A DNA stretch of 64,000 nt, from assembly GCF_015500055.1 (NCBI RefSeq), contig NZ_CP045492.1, positions 1,126,501 to 1,190,500 on the forward strand, written 5' to 3'. The DNA is from Mesorhizobium sp. NBSH29. GTDB taxonomy: Bacteria; Pseudomonadota; Alphaproteobacteria; Rhizobiales; Rhizobiaceae. The stretch's first letter is position 1, and each line of letters opens with the position of its first letter. Made by a program: the position numbers and the translations under genes. The notes beneath the pieces were generated by a model, which saw nothing but the letters and a program-made list of their open reading frames with translations, made no database searches and was not told the origin of the DNA. Shown here one piece after another: positions 1 to 8,795 of this stretch.

Positions 1-512
1 GTCGCCTCCTTGAATGCTGTTTCATTGTCGATGTCGAGAAAAGGATAATCGAAGTCCAGCCCGTCGGCGCGGCCATGGACGATGTAGGGGAAACCAAGCC
101 GGTGAACCAGTGTAACCCGCGGATCGACCGGTAGCGGCGAGGAAATATAGAGAGCGTCCACCTGCTTGTTGGCTATGATTCGGCGATAGGTGTCTTCCTC
201 GTCGTCCACCGTTGTCGGGCTCAACACAAGGTCAAGTTCGTGGGTGCGGGCATAGTCACCCAGTCCCGACAGGAACTCGACAAAATGCGGGTCAAGATCG
301 ACGGTCGCCCCGGTGGGCATGACATAGCCGATCATGCCTGCCTTGCCGGTGGCCAGCCTCCGCGCGCTAGGATTGGGCCGGTAGCCATGTCGCTTGGCCG
401 CGTCCATAACCCGCCGCCTTGTATCTTCCGATACCTCCGGATAGCCATTCAGAGCCCGGCTGACCGTAGTCTGCGATAGCGACAGAAGCGTGGACAGTTG
501 TTTCAGATTCAC
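1..512 (-). CDS. aglR: LacI-family regulator of the agl operon, C-terminus cut by window edge
   Basis: This is the N-terminal part (about 170 residues) of a LacI/GalR repressor. The first 50 residues form the helix-turn-helix DNA-binding domain with the family hallmark SQTTVSRALNGYPEVS. The periplasmic-binding-protein-like effector domain follows from about residue 60, starting MIGYVMPTG, and runs off the left edge. The chosen start is GTG at 512-510, because the AglR class begins with a short NLKQLS segment directly before the helix-turn-helix. It is divergent from aglEFGK, and palindromes AAAGCGCTTT lie just upstream of its own start and near the agl promoter. It therefore probably represses the transporter and itself until an alpha-glucoside binds. 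The name rests on the neighbouring genes and domain class; the inducer is inferred. Confidence 0.85.
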   Translation of the reverse strand, partial: MNLKQLSTLLSLSQTTVSRALNGYPEVSEDTRRRVMDAAKRHGYRPNPSARRLATGKAGMIGYVMPTGATVDLDPHFVEFLSGLGDYARTHELDLVLSPTTVDDEEDTYRRIIANKQVDALYISSPLPVDPRVTLVHRLGFPYIVHGRADGLDFDYPFLDIDNETAFKEA

Positions 513-527
513 CGGGGCCAGCTGCTC

Positions 528-537
528 AAAGCGCTTT
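528..537. promoter_or_regulatory. LacI-type operator 1 (AAAGCGCTTT)
   Basis: A perfect 10-bp palindrome lies 16 bp upstream of the aglR start codon. The same core occurs near the aglE promoter about 187 bp away (centre to centre), so the two could be bridged by one AglR tetramer or serve autoregulation and operon repression separately. Assignment to AglR is inferred from position and the CG-centred symmetry typical of LacI-family sites. Confidence 0.6.
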
Positions 538-674
538 CAAATTCATATGGAAATCAACGCCATGATAGACAGAGTTGAGCGATTGCGAAAGATGTCTCGT
601 ATGGTGCAGCGCGGTGGATGCGTATTGCAACGCACCTGAAACGCGCAACTAAATCGATTGTACCAACTTCTCAC

Positions 675-704
675 TTGACTCCTACGCGCATAGCTGGCGA
701 ATAT
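675..704 (+). promoter_or_regulatory. candidate promoter of aglEFGK
   Basis: TTGACT at 675-680 and GAATAT at 699-704, separated by 18 bp, resemble a housekeeping-sigma -35/-10 pair. The predicted start of transcription (about 711) abuts the operator palindrome at 713-726, which fits repression by a LacI-family protein. The -10 match is weak, so this is a proposal only. Confidence 0.4.
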
Positions 705-712
705 AAGCCAAG

Positions 713-726
713 CCAAAGCGCTTTGG
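713..726. promoter_or_regulatory. LacI-type operator 2 (CCAAAGCGCTTTGG)
   Basis: A perfect 14-bp palindrome lies about 90 bp upstream of aglE. It shares the 10-bp core with the site at 528-537 and sits where it would block initiation or early elongation from the candidate promoter at 675-704. It is the likely principal operator for the alpha-glucoside importer. Confidence 0.65.
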
Positions 727-817
727 ATTGTTGCATAGATTGCAAAATTTGAGCGAGGGCGCGGATGGGATGGAGGTCCTGTCCAGATCATAAATGGTCC
801 GACCGGGAGGAAGATCA

Positions 818-2173
818 ATGAATAAGACCCTTATGCTTGGGGTTGCCGCGGCAGCTCTTGTTTTTGCAGCACCGGCTTCTGCCGAGCTGAAATTCAAGCC
901 GGGCGAGGATGCCCGCTTTCATTGGGACAATTTTGAAGACCTGAAAAAGCTTGATCTCAAGGGCGAAACCCTCTCGATCTTCGGGCCATGGCGCGGCGAG
1001 GATGAGGCGCTGGTGCGCTCGATGCTGGCCTATTTCATTGAAGCAACCGGCGTCACCATCAATTATTCCTCGTCCGAAAACTACGAGCAGCAGATTGTCA
1101 TCGACACGCAGGCCGGTAGCCCGCCCAACATCGCCGTGCTGCCTCAGCCCGGCCTGCTGCAAGACCTCGCCTCCAAGGGTCTGTTGTCGCCCTTGGGCGA
1201 CGAGACAGCCGCTTTCGTCAAAGACAATTACGGTGCCGGCCAGTCATGGGTCGACCTTGGCACCTACAAGGACAAAGACGGCACCGAAAAATTTTTCGCC
1301 TTCCCCTACAAGGCCGACCTGAAATCTCTGGTCTGGTACGTGCCAGAAAATTTTGAGGAAGCCGGTTACAAGGTGCCCGAGACTTGGGAAGACATGCAGG
1401 CGCTGACCGACCGGATTGTCGCCGATGGCGGTGTGCCATGGTGTATCGGCCTGGGCTCCGGCGGTGCTACCGGATGGCCGGCGACCGACTGGGTTGAGGA
1501 CATCATGCTGCGCACCCAGCCCCGTGAGGTTTATGAAAAATGGACCCGCAACGAGATCCCCTTTACCGATCCGGCGGTGGTCAACGCGCTGCAGATCTTT
1601 GCCGACATCGCCACCAAGGACACCTATGTCGATGGCGGCAAGGCGGCTGTGGCAGCGACTGACTTCCGCGACAGCCCCAAGGGCCTGTTTGGCCTGCCGC
1701 CCAAATGCTACCTGCACAAGCAGGCGTCCTTCATCTCGTCCTTCTTCCCGGAAGGCACCGAACTTGGCGTCGATGCCGACTTCTTCTATCTGCCGCCGAT
1801 GGCCTCCAAGCCAGAGCTTGGCAAACCGGTTCTGGGTGCCGGTACGCTGTTTGCCATCACCAAGGATTCCAAGGCCGCGCGCGCCTTCATCGACTTCCTG
1901 AAAATGCCGTTGGCGCATGAGGTCTGGATGGCGCAATCGGGCCTTTTGACTCCGCTCAAGACCGTCAATCAGGACGCTTATGCCAATGAAGCGCTGAAGA
2001 AGCAGGGCGAAATACTCGTCAACGCCTCGACCTTCGGCTTTGACGGCTCGGACCTGATGCCCGGCAAAATCGGTGCGGGTGCCTTCTGGACCGGCATGAT
2101 CGACCTCGTCGGCGGCAAGCCGGCAGCCGAAGTCGCGGGCGAAATCCAGAAAAGCTGGGACGCCATCAAATAG
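818..2173 (+). CDS. aglE: alpha-glucoside ABC transporter, periplasmic binding protein
   Basis: This 451-residue solute-binding protein of the family 1 carbohydrate class carries a clear Sec signal peptide. Residues 1-22 have basic MNK, a hydrophobic core AAAALVFAAP and a cleavage motif ASA before ELKF. ATG 818 is preferred over an upstream in-frame ATG at 794 because GGAGGA lies 7 nt before it and the signal peptide begins there. In characterised rhizobia AglE captures sucrose, maltose, trehalose and related alpha-glucosides for the AglFG permeases. It is the first gene of aglEFGK, and the length matches the AglE family (about 450-460). Substrate is inferred from family and operon order. Confidence 0.9.
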   Translation: MNKTLMLGVAAAALVFAAPASAELKFKPGEDARFHWDNFEDLKKLDLKGETLSIFGPWRGEDEALVRSMLAYFIEATGVTINYSSSENYEQQIVIDTQAGSPPNIAVLPQPGLLQDLASKGLLSPLGDETAAFVKDNYGAGQSWVDLGTYKDKDGTEKFFAFPYKADLKSLVWYVPENFEEAGYKVPETWEDMQALTDRIVADGGVPWCIGLGSGGATGWPATDWVEDIMLRTQPREVYEKWTRNEIPFTDPAVVNALQIFADIATKDTYVDGGKAAVAATDFRDSPKGLFGLPPKCYLHKQASFISSFFPEGTELGVDADFFYLPPMASKPELGKPVLGAGTLFAITKDSKAARAFIDFLKMPLAHEVWMAQSGLLTPLKTVNQDAYANEALKKQGEILVNASTFGFDGSDLMPGKIGAGAFWTGMIDLVGGKPAAEVAGEIQKSWDAIK

Positions 2174-2188
2174 GTCCTCCCGGGCCAA

Positions 2189-2231
2189 GGCTCCAGGCGC
2201 GCCCGATTTTATCGCGGGCAGCCTGGAAGCC
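2189..2231 (+). promoter_or_regulatory. mRNA stem-loop between aglE and aglF
   Basis: The segment folds as GGCT/CCAGGC/GCCCG pairing with CGGGC/GCCTGG/AGCC around an AT-rich loop, about 15 base pairs with one bulge and a small internal loop. There is no U-tract, so it does not look like a full terminator. Such hairpins after a binding-protein gene commonly protect the upstream message and lower permease expression. Equivalent hairpins occur in the other two importer operons here. Confidence 0.6.
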
Positions 2232-2269
2232 GGACCGATCTGCAACAAATGGCGTGAAGCGGGAGGCGC

Positions 2270-3289
2270 ATGAACATGGCAGCTCAGCTGTTCTCGGCAG
2301 TTTTCGTCATCATTGTCGGCGTCGGCGGCTGCGTCGCCTATTTCTGGGGCGCCAACAAACTGGTCGACCTGGTCTTTCCGGCACGCGGCGTCACGGGCGC
2401 GGCAGCCATCGACAGTTTGCGCAGGCAGGGACTGGTGCGCCCATGGCTGTTCATCGGCCCCGCTTTGTTGATCCTCAGCGTCTACCTCATCTATCCAGTG
2501 GTCGAGACGGTGCGGCTCTCGTTTCTGGATCGCAGCGGCGACGCCTTTGTCGGCCTGGCCAATTACAGCTGGGCTTTCGGTGATCGCGAATTCCGTATCT
2601 CGATCCTCAACAATCTGCTTTGGCTGGCAGTCGTGCCGGCCACCTGCACCTTTCTGGGGCTGGTTATCGCAGTCCTTACCGACAAGATCTGGTGGGGTAC
2701 CCTTGCAAAAAGCCTGATCTTCCTACCGCTAGCCATTTCGTTTGTCGGTGCCAGCGTGATCTGGAAATTCATCTATGAATATCGCGGCGAGGGCCAGACG
2801 CAGATTGGCATTCTGAACGCCATCGTCACCGGTCTTGGCGGTGATCCGCAGGTGTGGATCTCAATTCCCTTCTGGAACAATTTTTTTCTGATGGCGATTC
2901 TGATCTGGATCCAGACCGGCTTTGCCATGGTGATCCTGTCTTCGGCGCTGCGCGGCATTCCGGAGGAGACGTTAGAGGCTGCCGTCATCGACGGCGCCAA
3001 CCCGTTCCAGATATTCTGGAAGATCATGATCCCGCAGATCCGGGGCACCATCGCGGTGGTCTGGACCACCATCACCATTCTGGTGTTGAAAGTGTTCGAC
3101 ATCGTCCTGACCATGACCAACGGTCAGTGGAACAGCCAAGTTCTGGCCAATCTGATGTTTGACTGGATGTTCCGCGGCGGCGGCGATTTCGGCCGCGGCG
3201 CGACGATTGCCATCATCATCATGATTGCCGTTCTGCCGATCATGGTCTGGAATATCCGCCAGGCCAACAGAGAAACCGGGGGGCACTGA
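2270..3289 (+). CDS. aglF: alpha-glucoside ABC transporter permease (MalF-like)
   Basis: This inner-membrane permease of 339 residues belongs to the binding-protein-dependent transport family. It has a hydrophobic segment at residues 5-30 and then a core of about six membrane segments. The EAA loop is visible near residue 240 as EAAVIDGANPFQIFWKI, the coupling helix that contacts the ATPase. The start at 2270 has GGGAGG nine bases upstream; an internal ATG two codons later is an alternative. It would pair with AglG to form the channel. aglG starts one base after its stop, so the two are translationally linked. Confidence 0.9.
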   Translation: MNMAAQLFSAVFVIIVGVGGCVAYFWGANKLVDLVFPARGVTGAAAIDSLRRQGLVRPWLFIGPALLILSVYLIYPVVETVRLSFLDRSGDAFVGLANYSWAFGDREFRISILNNLLWLAVVPATCTFLGLVIAVLTDKIWWGTLAKSLIFLPLAISFVGASVIWKFIYEYRGEGQTQIGILNAIVTGLGGDPQVWISIPFWNNFFLMAILIWIQTGFAMVILSSALRGIPEETLEAAVIDGANPFQIFWKIMIPQIRGTIAVVWTTITILVLKVFDIVLTMTNGQWNSQVLANLMFDWMFRGGGDFGRGATIAIIIMIAVLPIMVWNIRQANRETGGH

Positions 3290-3290
3290 G

Positions 3291-4442
3291 ATGACCTCTC
3301 AGCGCGGATCCACCCTTGGCCGCTACGGCGTCCACATCGCGGTGCTGTTTTTCGTCATTATCTGGACCATCCCGACGCTCGGCATTCTGGTGTCCTCGCT
3401 GCGTGACAAGGACCAGATTATCGTATCCGGCTGGTGGACCGCACTCTCCAGTTCCTCACAGACCGAGGCCGGTCGCCTGCCAGCAGGCGCAGAGGCGGTG
3501 GCGCGCGACGGAAAATTCGTCCTTGAGGGCGCGCTATTTGAAGAAGGCGACAAACGCAGCATAAGTGCCTTCGGCATCACCTCGCGCGCTCCGACCGAGT
3601 TCGACGCTGGAACAATTGCCGATGTTGGCGACGGCGAGACGCTGCAGCTCAACGAGGATGGCAGCTTCATCGCCACCTATCCGCAGGCCTCCGACGACAA
3701 GCGTGGCCGGCGCATCTATTTCTCGGCAGAGCTTCCACCGCGCTTCACCACTGAAAACTATGAATCCGTGTTGTTTTCGGAGGGCATTGGTCGATCCTTC
3801 ATCAACTCGCTGACGGTGACCATTCCCGCTACCATCATCCCTATCATGATCGCTGCCTTCGCCGCCTATGCCTTAGCATGGATGCGCTTTCCGGGCCGCG
3901 CGCTGTTGATCGCCGTTATCATAGGCCTTCTGGTGGTGCCGCTGCAGATGACACTGATCCCGCTGCTGAAACTGTACAATGGCGTCGGCGCTTTCTTCGG
4001 CGTGCCGTCCAAAACCTATCTCGGCATCTGGCTGGCCCATACCGGTTTTGGCCTGCCCTTCGCCATTTATCTGCTGCGTTCCTATATGGCCGGCCTGCCG
4101 CGCGAGCTGATGGAATCCGCCCGTATTGATGGTGCCAGCGATTTTGAGATTTTCATGAAGATCGTTCTGCCGCTGTCGTTTCCGGTGCTGGCGTCCTTTG
4201 CCATTTTCCAGTTTCTGTGGGTGTGGAACGACCTACTGGTGGCAATGGTATTTCTTGGCTCGGGTTCGCAACAGCTGGTTCTGACCGGCAAGCTTAACGC
4301 GCTGCTCGGCTCGCGGGGCGGCGACTGGGAAATTCTTACCGCTTCGGCTTTCGTGACCATCATCGTGCCGCTGATCGTGTTCTTTTCACTGCAGCGTTAT
4401 TTCGTCCGCGGCCTTCTGGCCGGCTCAGTCAAGGGAGGCTGA
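3291..4442 (+). CDS. aglG: alpha-glucoside ABC transporter permease (MalG-like, with large periplasmic insert)
   Basis: This second permease subunit has 383 residues, about 100 more than MalG. The extra length is a hydrophilic segment at about residues 45-150 between the first and second membrane helices, a feature of the AglG branch. The C-terminal half has the usual membrane helices and an EAA loop (ESARIDGASDFEIFMKI). ATG 3291 follows the aglF stop by a single base; a longer in-frame opening from 3225 would overlap aglF and is rejected. In many rhizobia the alpha-glucosidase gene aglA follows aglG, but here aglK follows directly. Confidence 0.9.
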   Translation: MTSQRGSTLGRYGVHIAVLFFVIIWTIPTLGILVSSLRDKDQIIVSGWWTALSSSSQTEAGRLPAGAEAVARDGKFVLEGALFEEGDKRSISAFGITSRAPTEFDAGTIADVGDGETLQLNEDGSFIATYPQASDDKRGRRIYFSAELPPRFTTENYESVLFSEGIGRSFINSLTVTIPATIIPIMIAAFAAYALAWMRFPGRALLIAVIIGLLVVPLQMTLIPLLKLYNGVGAFFGVPSKTYLGIWLAHTGFGLPFAIYLLRSYMAGLPRELMESARIDGASDFEIFMKIVLPLSFPVLASFAIFQFLWVWNDLLVAMVFLGSGSQQLVLTGKLNALLGSRGGDWEILTASAFVTIIVPLIVFFSLQRYFVRGLLAGSVKGG

Positions 4443-4448
4443 ACAACC

Positions 4449-5564
4449 ATGGCTGATCTATCGCTCAAGAGTATCAAGAAGGCTTATGGAAGCCTCACCA
4501 TTCTCCATGGCATCGACCTGGAGATAAAATCGGGCGAGTTCATCGTCTTTGTCGGTCCCTCCGGCTGCGGAAAATCCACACTCCTGCGCACCATCGCAGG
4601 ACTGGAGGAGATCAGCAGCGGCACGCTGGACATCGCCGGCGAGACCGTCAACGACGTGCCGCCCTCACGGCGCGGCATCGCCATGGTGTTCCAGTCCTAC
4701 GCGCTTTATCCGCATATGACCGTCTACGACAATATGGCATTCGGCATGAAGATCGCGCGCGCGCCTAAGGAAGAGATTGACCGCCGTGTGCGCCAGGCTG
4801 CCGAGATTTTGCAGCTGACCAACTATCTCGACCGCTTGCCCAAGGCGATGTCAGGCGGCCAGCGCCAGCGTGTTGCCATTGGCCGCGCCATCGTCCGCAA
4901 TCCAAAGGTGTTCCTGTTTGACGAGCCGCTCTCCAATCTGGATGCAGCACTGCGCGTCGCCACCCGAATCGAGATCGCCAAGCTGAAGGAATCGATGCCC
5001 GATACAACGATGATTTATGTCACCCATGATCAGGTCGAAGCGATGACGCTGGCTGACCGTATCGTGGTGCTGAAGGATGGACGCATTGAGCAGGTGGGGT
5101 CGCCCATGGAGCTCTATAAGCGACCGGGCAACCTGTTCGTGGCTCAGTTCATCGGCTCACCAGCGATGAATATTTTGCCGGCAAAGATCATCAATTCTGG
5201 GGCTTCAACCGAGGTGACCCATAGCGGAGGCAACCGCCTGCGCGTGCCGATTTCCACCCCTTCGGATGCGGCTGGCAATGCAATCAGCTTTGGCGTTCGG
5301 CCCGAAGATCTGTACGTCGCCAAGGGCAAGGATTGCCTGTTTGAAGGCAAGGTCGATTATATCGAGCAGCTGGGCGAAGTGCAGCTGGTCTATGTCGACA
5401 TCGGCCGCGGGTTGGAAGAACCACTGATCGCCAAGCTGCCCGGCAATGCGACCATCAAGCGCGGCACCCCGATCAAGCTCGATGCAGACGCCAACGATCT
5501 GCACATTTTTAATGCCGATGGTCGCTCATTTGCAGCAGGCCAGCAAACCGCCAAGGCAGCCTGA
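4449..5564 (+). CDS. aglK: sugar ABC transporter ATP-binding protein (MalK/UgpC type)
   Basis: This is a 371-residue cytoplasmic ATPase that energises AglFG. Motifs are Walker A GPSGCGKST at about 36-44, Q-loop VFQSYALYPH, ABC signature MSGGQRQR near 133, Walker B VFLFDEP and switch histidine YVTHDQVEAM. The C-terminal third is the OB-fold (TOBE) regulatory region with GVRPEDLYVA. GGAGG overlaps the end of aglG, and the start lies six bases after the aglG stop. Members of this class can serve more than one sugar importer, so it may not be exclusive to alpha-glucosides. The stop is only six bases from the end of the convergent reductase gene. Confidence 0.9.
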   Translation: MADLSLKSIKKAYGSLTILHGIDLEIKSGEFIVFVGPSGCGKSTLLRTIAGLEEISSGTLDIAGETVNDVPPSRRGIAMVFQSYALYPHMTVYDNMAFGMKIARAPKEEIDRRVRQAAEILQLTNYLDRLPKAMSGGQRQRVAIGRAIVRNPKVFLFDEPLSNLDAALRVATRIEIAKLKESMPDTTMIYVTHDQVEAMTLADRIVVLKDGRIEQVGSPMELYKRPGNLFVAQFIGSPAMNILPAKIINSGASTEVTHSGGNRLRVPISTPSDAAGNAISFGVRPEDLYVAKGKDCLFEGKVDYIEQLGEVQLVYVDIGRGLEEPLIAKLPGNATIKRGTPIKLDADANDLHIFNADGRSFAAGQQTAKAA

Positions 5565-5570
5565 GCGGGA

Positions 5571-6797
5571 TCACACCGGTATGAGAGGCTTCAGGCTTGC
5601 ATCGGGATCTGCGGCAAGTTGTTTCGGAACCGAAATACCCGCAGAAAGGAGCCGGCGCGCAGCCATATGCTCGGCAGCACTGTTGACGCTTTCCACCGCC
5701 ACGAGCCGTTCGCCCGCATAAAGAAAGATCGAAAACTTCTGGCTGGCTGGATCGCCGCGCAGCACGCATTCATTATGACCGTTCGCCATACCGGCGATCT
5801 GCAATCGCGCACTTCCCTGATGCGACCAGAACCATGGGAGTGCGGCATAGGGCCGTCGCGTGCCGGTCAGCCGGGCTGCCAAGGTCCGGGCCTGATCGAC
5901 GGCATTCTGCACGGATTCCAGCCGCGTGATGCTGCCGGTCCAGCTGTTGGGATAGGCTGCGCAATCGCCTATTGCGGAAATGGCGGGATCCTCGGTGGCC
6001 AGGAGACTGTCGACCAAAATGCCGTTATCAGCCGCGAGCCCGGCCTCGGCTGCGATCTCCACATTGGCTTCGACACCGGCTGCCACCAGCACTGCGTCCA
6101 CCTCGAGTTCCGCTCCGTTTGACAAACGCAATGCTGAAGACCGTGGCCCATGCTCGACATGGCGAACCAGCGTTTCAAGGTGAAGCCTTGTGCCGAGCGC
6201 TTCGTGAAATTCCCGGAAAAAGGCCGACATAGGCTGCGATAAAACGCGGCCCATCAGCATCGGCGCCGCCTCGATCAGGTCGATTGTAACCCCGCGTGCG
6301 CGCAACAAAGCCGCCATCTCCAGGCCGATGAAACCGCCGCCAATGATGGCTGCGCGGTCAAGGCCGTCGAGCCGCTGGATCAGACTCCGTGCGTCAGCAA
6401 GACTGCGCAGTTGAAGAGCCTTGCCGGGCTCCAGCCCTGGGACCGGCGGCACGCGGTTGCGCGCGCCGAGCGCAAGCACGAGGTGGTCATAGCCAAGCTC
6501 CGCCCCGTCGCTTAACACCACATGGTGGCTCTCGCGATCGATCCGACTGACGCGCACGCCAAGTCTGAGCGCGATGTCATGGGCAGGAAAAAACGCCTCT
6601 CCCTTTAATGGCAAGCCGGCGTCGTCGGGGCCTTTCAGAAATTCCTTGGAGAGCGGAGGCCGCTGATAGGGCAAGTGAGGTTCGTCGCCGACAAGTGTGA
6701 TGGCGCCTGTGTAGCCATCCTGCCGCAACGCGCTCGCTGCTTCGACACCGGCATGTCCGCTGCCGACAATGACAATTCTGTTCAGCTCCGCCGTCAT
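5571..6797 (-). CDS. FAD/NAD(P)-dependent ferredoxin-type reductase
   Basis: This 408-residue flavoprotein resembles putidaredoxin/rhodocoxin reductases, which pass electrons from NAD(P)H through FAD to a [2Fe-2S] ferredoxin. The N-terminal FAD site is [17 protein letters not shown]. The central NAD(P)H Rossmann motif is [17 protein letters not shown] near residue 150, and the second FAD motif is ISAIGDCA near 285. A C-terminal reductase domain completes the family. The start at 6797 has AGTGGAG upstream; earlier in-frame starts add a tail not seen in the family. No ferredoxin or oxygenase gene is adjacent, so its electron partner is unknown. It is divergent from the Fur-type regulator, which suggests possible metal-responsive control. 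Confidence 0.85.
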   Translation of the reverse strand: MTAELNRIVIVGSGHAGVEAASALRQDGYTGAITLVGDEPHLPYQRPPLSKEFLKGPDDAGLPLKGEAFFPAHDIALRLGVRVSRIDRESHHVVLSDGAELGYDHLVLALGARNRVPPVPGLEPGKALQLRSLADARSLIQRLDGLDRAAIIGGGFIGLEMAALLRARGVTIDLIEAAPMLMGRVLSQPMSAFFREFHEALGTRLHLETLVRHVEHGPRSSALRLSNGAELEVDAVLVAAGVEANVEIAAEAGLAADNGILVDSLLATEDPAISAIGDCAAYPNSWTGSITRLESVQNAVDQARTLAARLTGTRRPYAALPWFWSHQGSARLQIAGMANGHNECVLRGDPASQKFSIFLYAGERLVAVESVNSAAEHMAARRLLSAGISVPKQLAADPDASLKPLIPV

Positions 6798-6908
6798 AGG
6801 TCCGCTCCACTTAAGGCGAGCCATGCCGGGTTCGCGGAAGTTTTTCAAGGCACTCCCTTCTTGGCGGCTGACTTTGCAACCTCTTCGCATCTGAAGCATA
6901 GTCGCGGA

Positions 6909-7361
6909 ATGAATGGACAACTGATTCACAGGCGCGATTACGAGCAGGAATTGCGCGCTTCCGGGGTGCGTATTACGCGTCCGCGCCGGGTCATTCTGCG
7001 TATCCTGTCCGATACCGAGGGCCATCCCGACGCGCTCGAAATCTTTCGCCGCGCAGCCGAAATAGACACCACCATTTCGCTATCGACCGTCTACCGCACG
7101 ATGACGCTGCTGGAGGGACTTGGCGCGATCCACCGCCATGCCTTTGAGGGCGGTCCCTCGCGTTTCGAACAGGCAAGCGGCGACCACCACGACCATCTGA
7201 TCGATATAGAGACCGGCGATGTCATCGAGTTTCAGTCGGACCGTATCGAAGAGCTTCAAAATGAAATCGCCCGCGCGCTGGGCTACGACATCGTCCACCA
7301 CCGGCTAGAGCTTTACGGCCGCAAACTGAATGCCAAGCGCTCAAAGTCGGCTGGGAAGTAG
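6909..7361 (+). CDS. Fur-family metalloregulator
   Basis: This 150-residue Fur-superfamily repressor has an N-terminal winged helix ([15 protein letters not shown], then [16 protein letters not shown]). The C-terminal dimerisation and metal-binding domain includes [16 protein letters not shown] and the ending HRLELYG. The HHDH cluster and downstream Glu/His match the regulatory metal site of Fur/Mur proteins. The CxxC structural zinc motifs of Zur or PerR are absent, so Fur or the rhizobial manganese-responsive Mur is most likely. Irr is a less likely alternative because the haem motif is not visible. It lies divergent from the flavin reductase across 111 bases and ends two bases before the convergent aldolase gene. 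Confidence 0.82.
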   Translation: MNGQLIHRRDYEQELRASGVRITRPRRVILRILSDTEGHPDALEIFRRAAEIDTTISLSTVYRTMTLLEGLGAIHRHAFEGGPSRFEQASGDHHDHLIDIETGDVIEFQSDRIEELQNEIARALGYDIVHHRLELYGRKLNAKRSKSAGK

Positions 7362-7363
7362 CG

Positions 7364-8125
7364 CTAGCTCCGATAAACCGGCTCAACCTCGTCCAGGATC
7401 GCCTTCAGCTCGGCGAGATGCCGATTGGCTTGGCCGGGGTAGTCATCCATTTCGCTGGCGGCCTTTTCGGCGATTTCATCCGAAAGCGTACGCAGCGGGC
7501 GGCCTGTCCAGAGGGCCTTGATATAGGTCTCGCAGGCGCGTTCGAAATAGTAGAGCCGGTTGAATGTGTCTGCGACGCTGTCCCCGATCACCATCACGCC
7601 GTGGTTTCCCATGATCATCACCTTGATTTTCGGGTCGGACAGAAGCTGCGCGCAGCGCGCGCCTTCTTCCTCGAAGGCAAGGCCGCCATAGTGGGGGTCC
7701 ACCACCTGCCGATTGAAGAACATCGCCGAATTCTGGTCTATCGGAGGCAATGTGGAATCGGCCAGCGAGGCAAGCACCGTGGCGTGGATTGAGTGAACAT
7801 GCATGACGCAGCGCGCGTGCCGGCAGTGCCGGTGCACTGCTCCATGCAGACCCCAGGCTGTCGGGTCCGGTGCGTCGGGCCGGTTCATCGTTTCAGGATC
7901 ATTGGCATCAATGAGCAGCAGGTCGCTTGCCTTGATGCGGGAGAAATGCACCTGGTTAGGGTTCATCAGAAATTGCGATCCGTCTTCATTGACGGCCAGC
8001 GAAAAATGATTTGCTACCGCTTCATGCATGTTGAGCCGCGCGGTCCAGCGGAAGGCGCAGGCGAGATCGACGCGCTCCTCGTAAAAGGGAAGATTGGTGC
8101 GTTCCGAAAGGCGAGCAAGGATCAT
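7364..8125 (-). CDS. class II aldolase/adducin-family protein
   Basis: This is a 253-residue cytoplasmic protein of the zinc-dependent class II aldolase/adducin fold. The metal-binding histidine pair is seen in CVMHVHSIHATVLA, and a third family histidine in MGNHGVMVIGD. The start at 8125 has GGGGAA nine bases upstream; longer in-frame starts lack a ribosome site. The family includes fuculose- and rhamnulose-phosphate aldolases and ribulose-phosphate epimerases, but many alphaproteobacterial members are annotated only by fold, and no sugar kinase or isomerase is beside it. It is preceded by a 190-base gap after the DUF3995 gene, so it may or may not be cotranscribed with that cluster. Confidence 0.8.
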   Translation of the reverse strand: MILARLSERTNLPFYEERVDLACAFRWTARLNMHEAVANHFSLAVNEDGSQFLMNPNQVHFSRIKASDLLLIDANDPETMNRPDAPDPTAWGLHGAVHRHCRHARCVMHVHSIHATVLASLADSTLPPIDQNSAMFFNRQVVDPHYGGLAFEEEGARCAQLLSDPKIKVMIMGNHGVMVIGDSVADTFNRLYYFERACETYIKALWTGRPLRTLSDEIAEKAASEMDDYPGQANRHLAELKAILDEVEPVYRS

Positions 8126-8316
8126 GGAATTTCCCCTGTTTTGGCCAGCATGACGCTCGCGCAGCGTCAGTGCAACGGCTTTTGGCAACCAGTCAGGCGG
8201 TTTAGCGAGTCTGGTCTAGTCTGTGGCCGCCTTCAGAAGGATTGCCGCCGCGTCTCCCGTTCTTCCGGTCAGCACCTCCAGCCGCGCGGTTGCGCAGACG
8301 TTTCAGGTGGATTGCG

Positions 8317-8760
8317 TCATCGCGAAAGTTCCGACAAGGCAAGGATTGCAAAGCCCAACCCCATGACAAGGCAAAGCGGCGCATAATATTTCCGGTCCAG
8401 CGTAGCGAAAGGTTGGACCGGGGCCAACCTGCGCCAGAAAGGCATGAACCCGGCAACGCCTCGTCCGAGAAATACCAATGCGATGAGGACAGCCGCAGCC
8501 GCCAAGCCGGTACGCGAGAAGGGGCTCGCTACGATCCCGATCATTGCCAGCGGCCACAGCGTGGCCAGTCCGAGGCAGGCGGCTACCGAGAAAGACGCAA
8601 ATGCATCCGGCATTGCGTTGACACCGCGAAAGCCGACAACGGCGTGCGCACAGGATCGGGTGTCAGTACCCGGCCACACGCCACCTATGCCCCAATACAC
8701 ATGCAGCGTGGTGAGAATGAGAAGAATTGCGGAAAGGGAGAGGGCAAGGACGTAGATCAT
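8317..8760 (-). CDS. DUF3995 integral membrane protein
   Basis: A 147-residue membrane protein with four hydrophobic segments: about residues 3-24, 55-75, 85-105 and 125-143. The sequence LHVYWGIGGVWPGTD near the N-terminus and the C-terminal RKYYAPLCLVMGLGFA are characteristic of DUF3995, whose function is unknown. It starts 35 bases after the DUF1272 gene and is probably cotranscribed with it and the urease-gamma-like gene. No catalytic residues can be proposed. Confidence 0.8.
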   Translation of the reverse strand: MIYVLALSLSAILLILTTLHVYWGIGGVWPGTDTRSCAHAVVGFRGVNAMPDAFASFSVAACLGLATLWPLAMIGIVASPFSRTGLAAAAVLIALVFLGRGVAGFMPFWRRLAPVQPFATLDRKYYAPLCLVMGLGFAILALSELSR

Positions 8761-8795
8761 GAGCGGAAATCCTTAAATATCGGGTCTCGTGGCGC

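Noticed and set aside
1244-2248. 334-codon open frame on the minus strand over aglE
   Set aside because: It is antisense to a well-supported gene, has Gly/Arg/Asp-rich composition typical of GC-rich shadow frames, and lacks a ribosome site.
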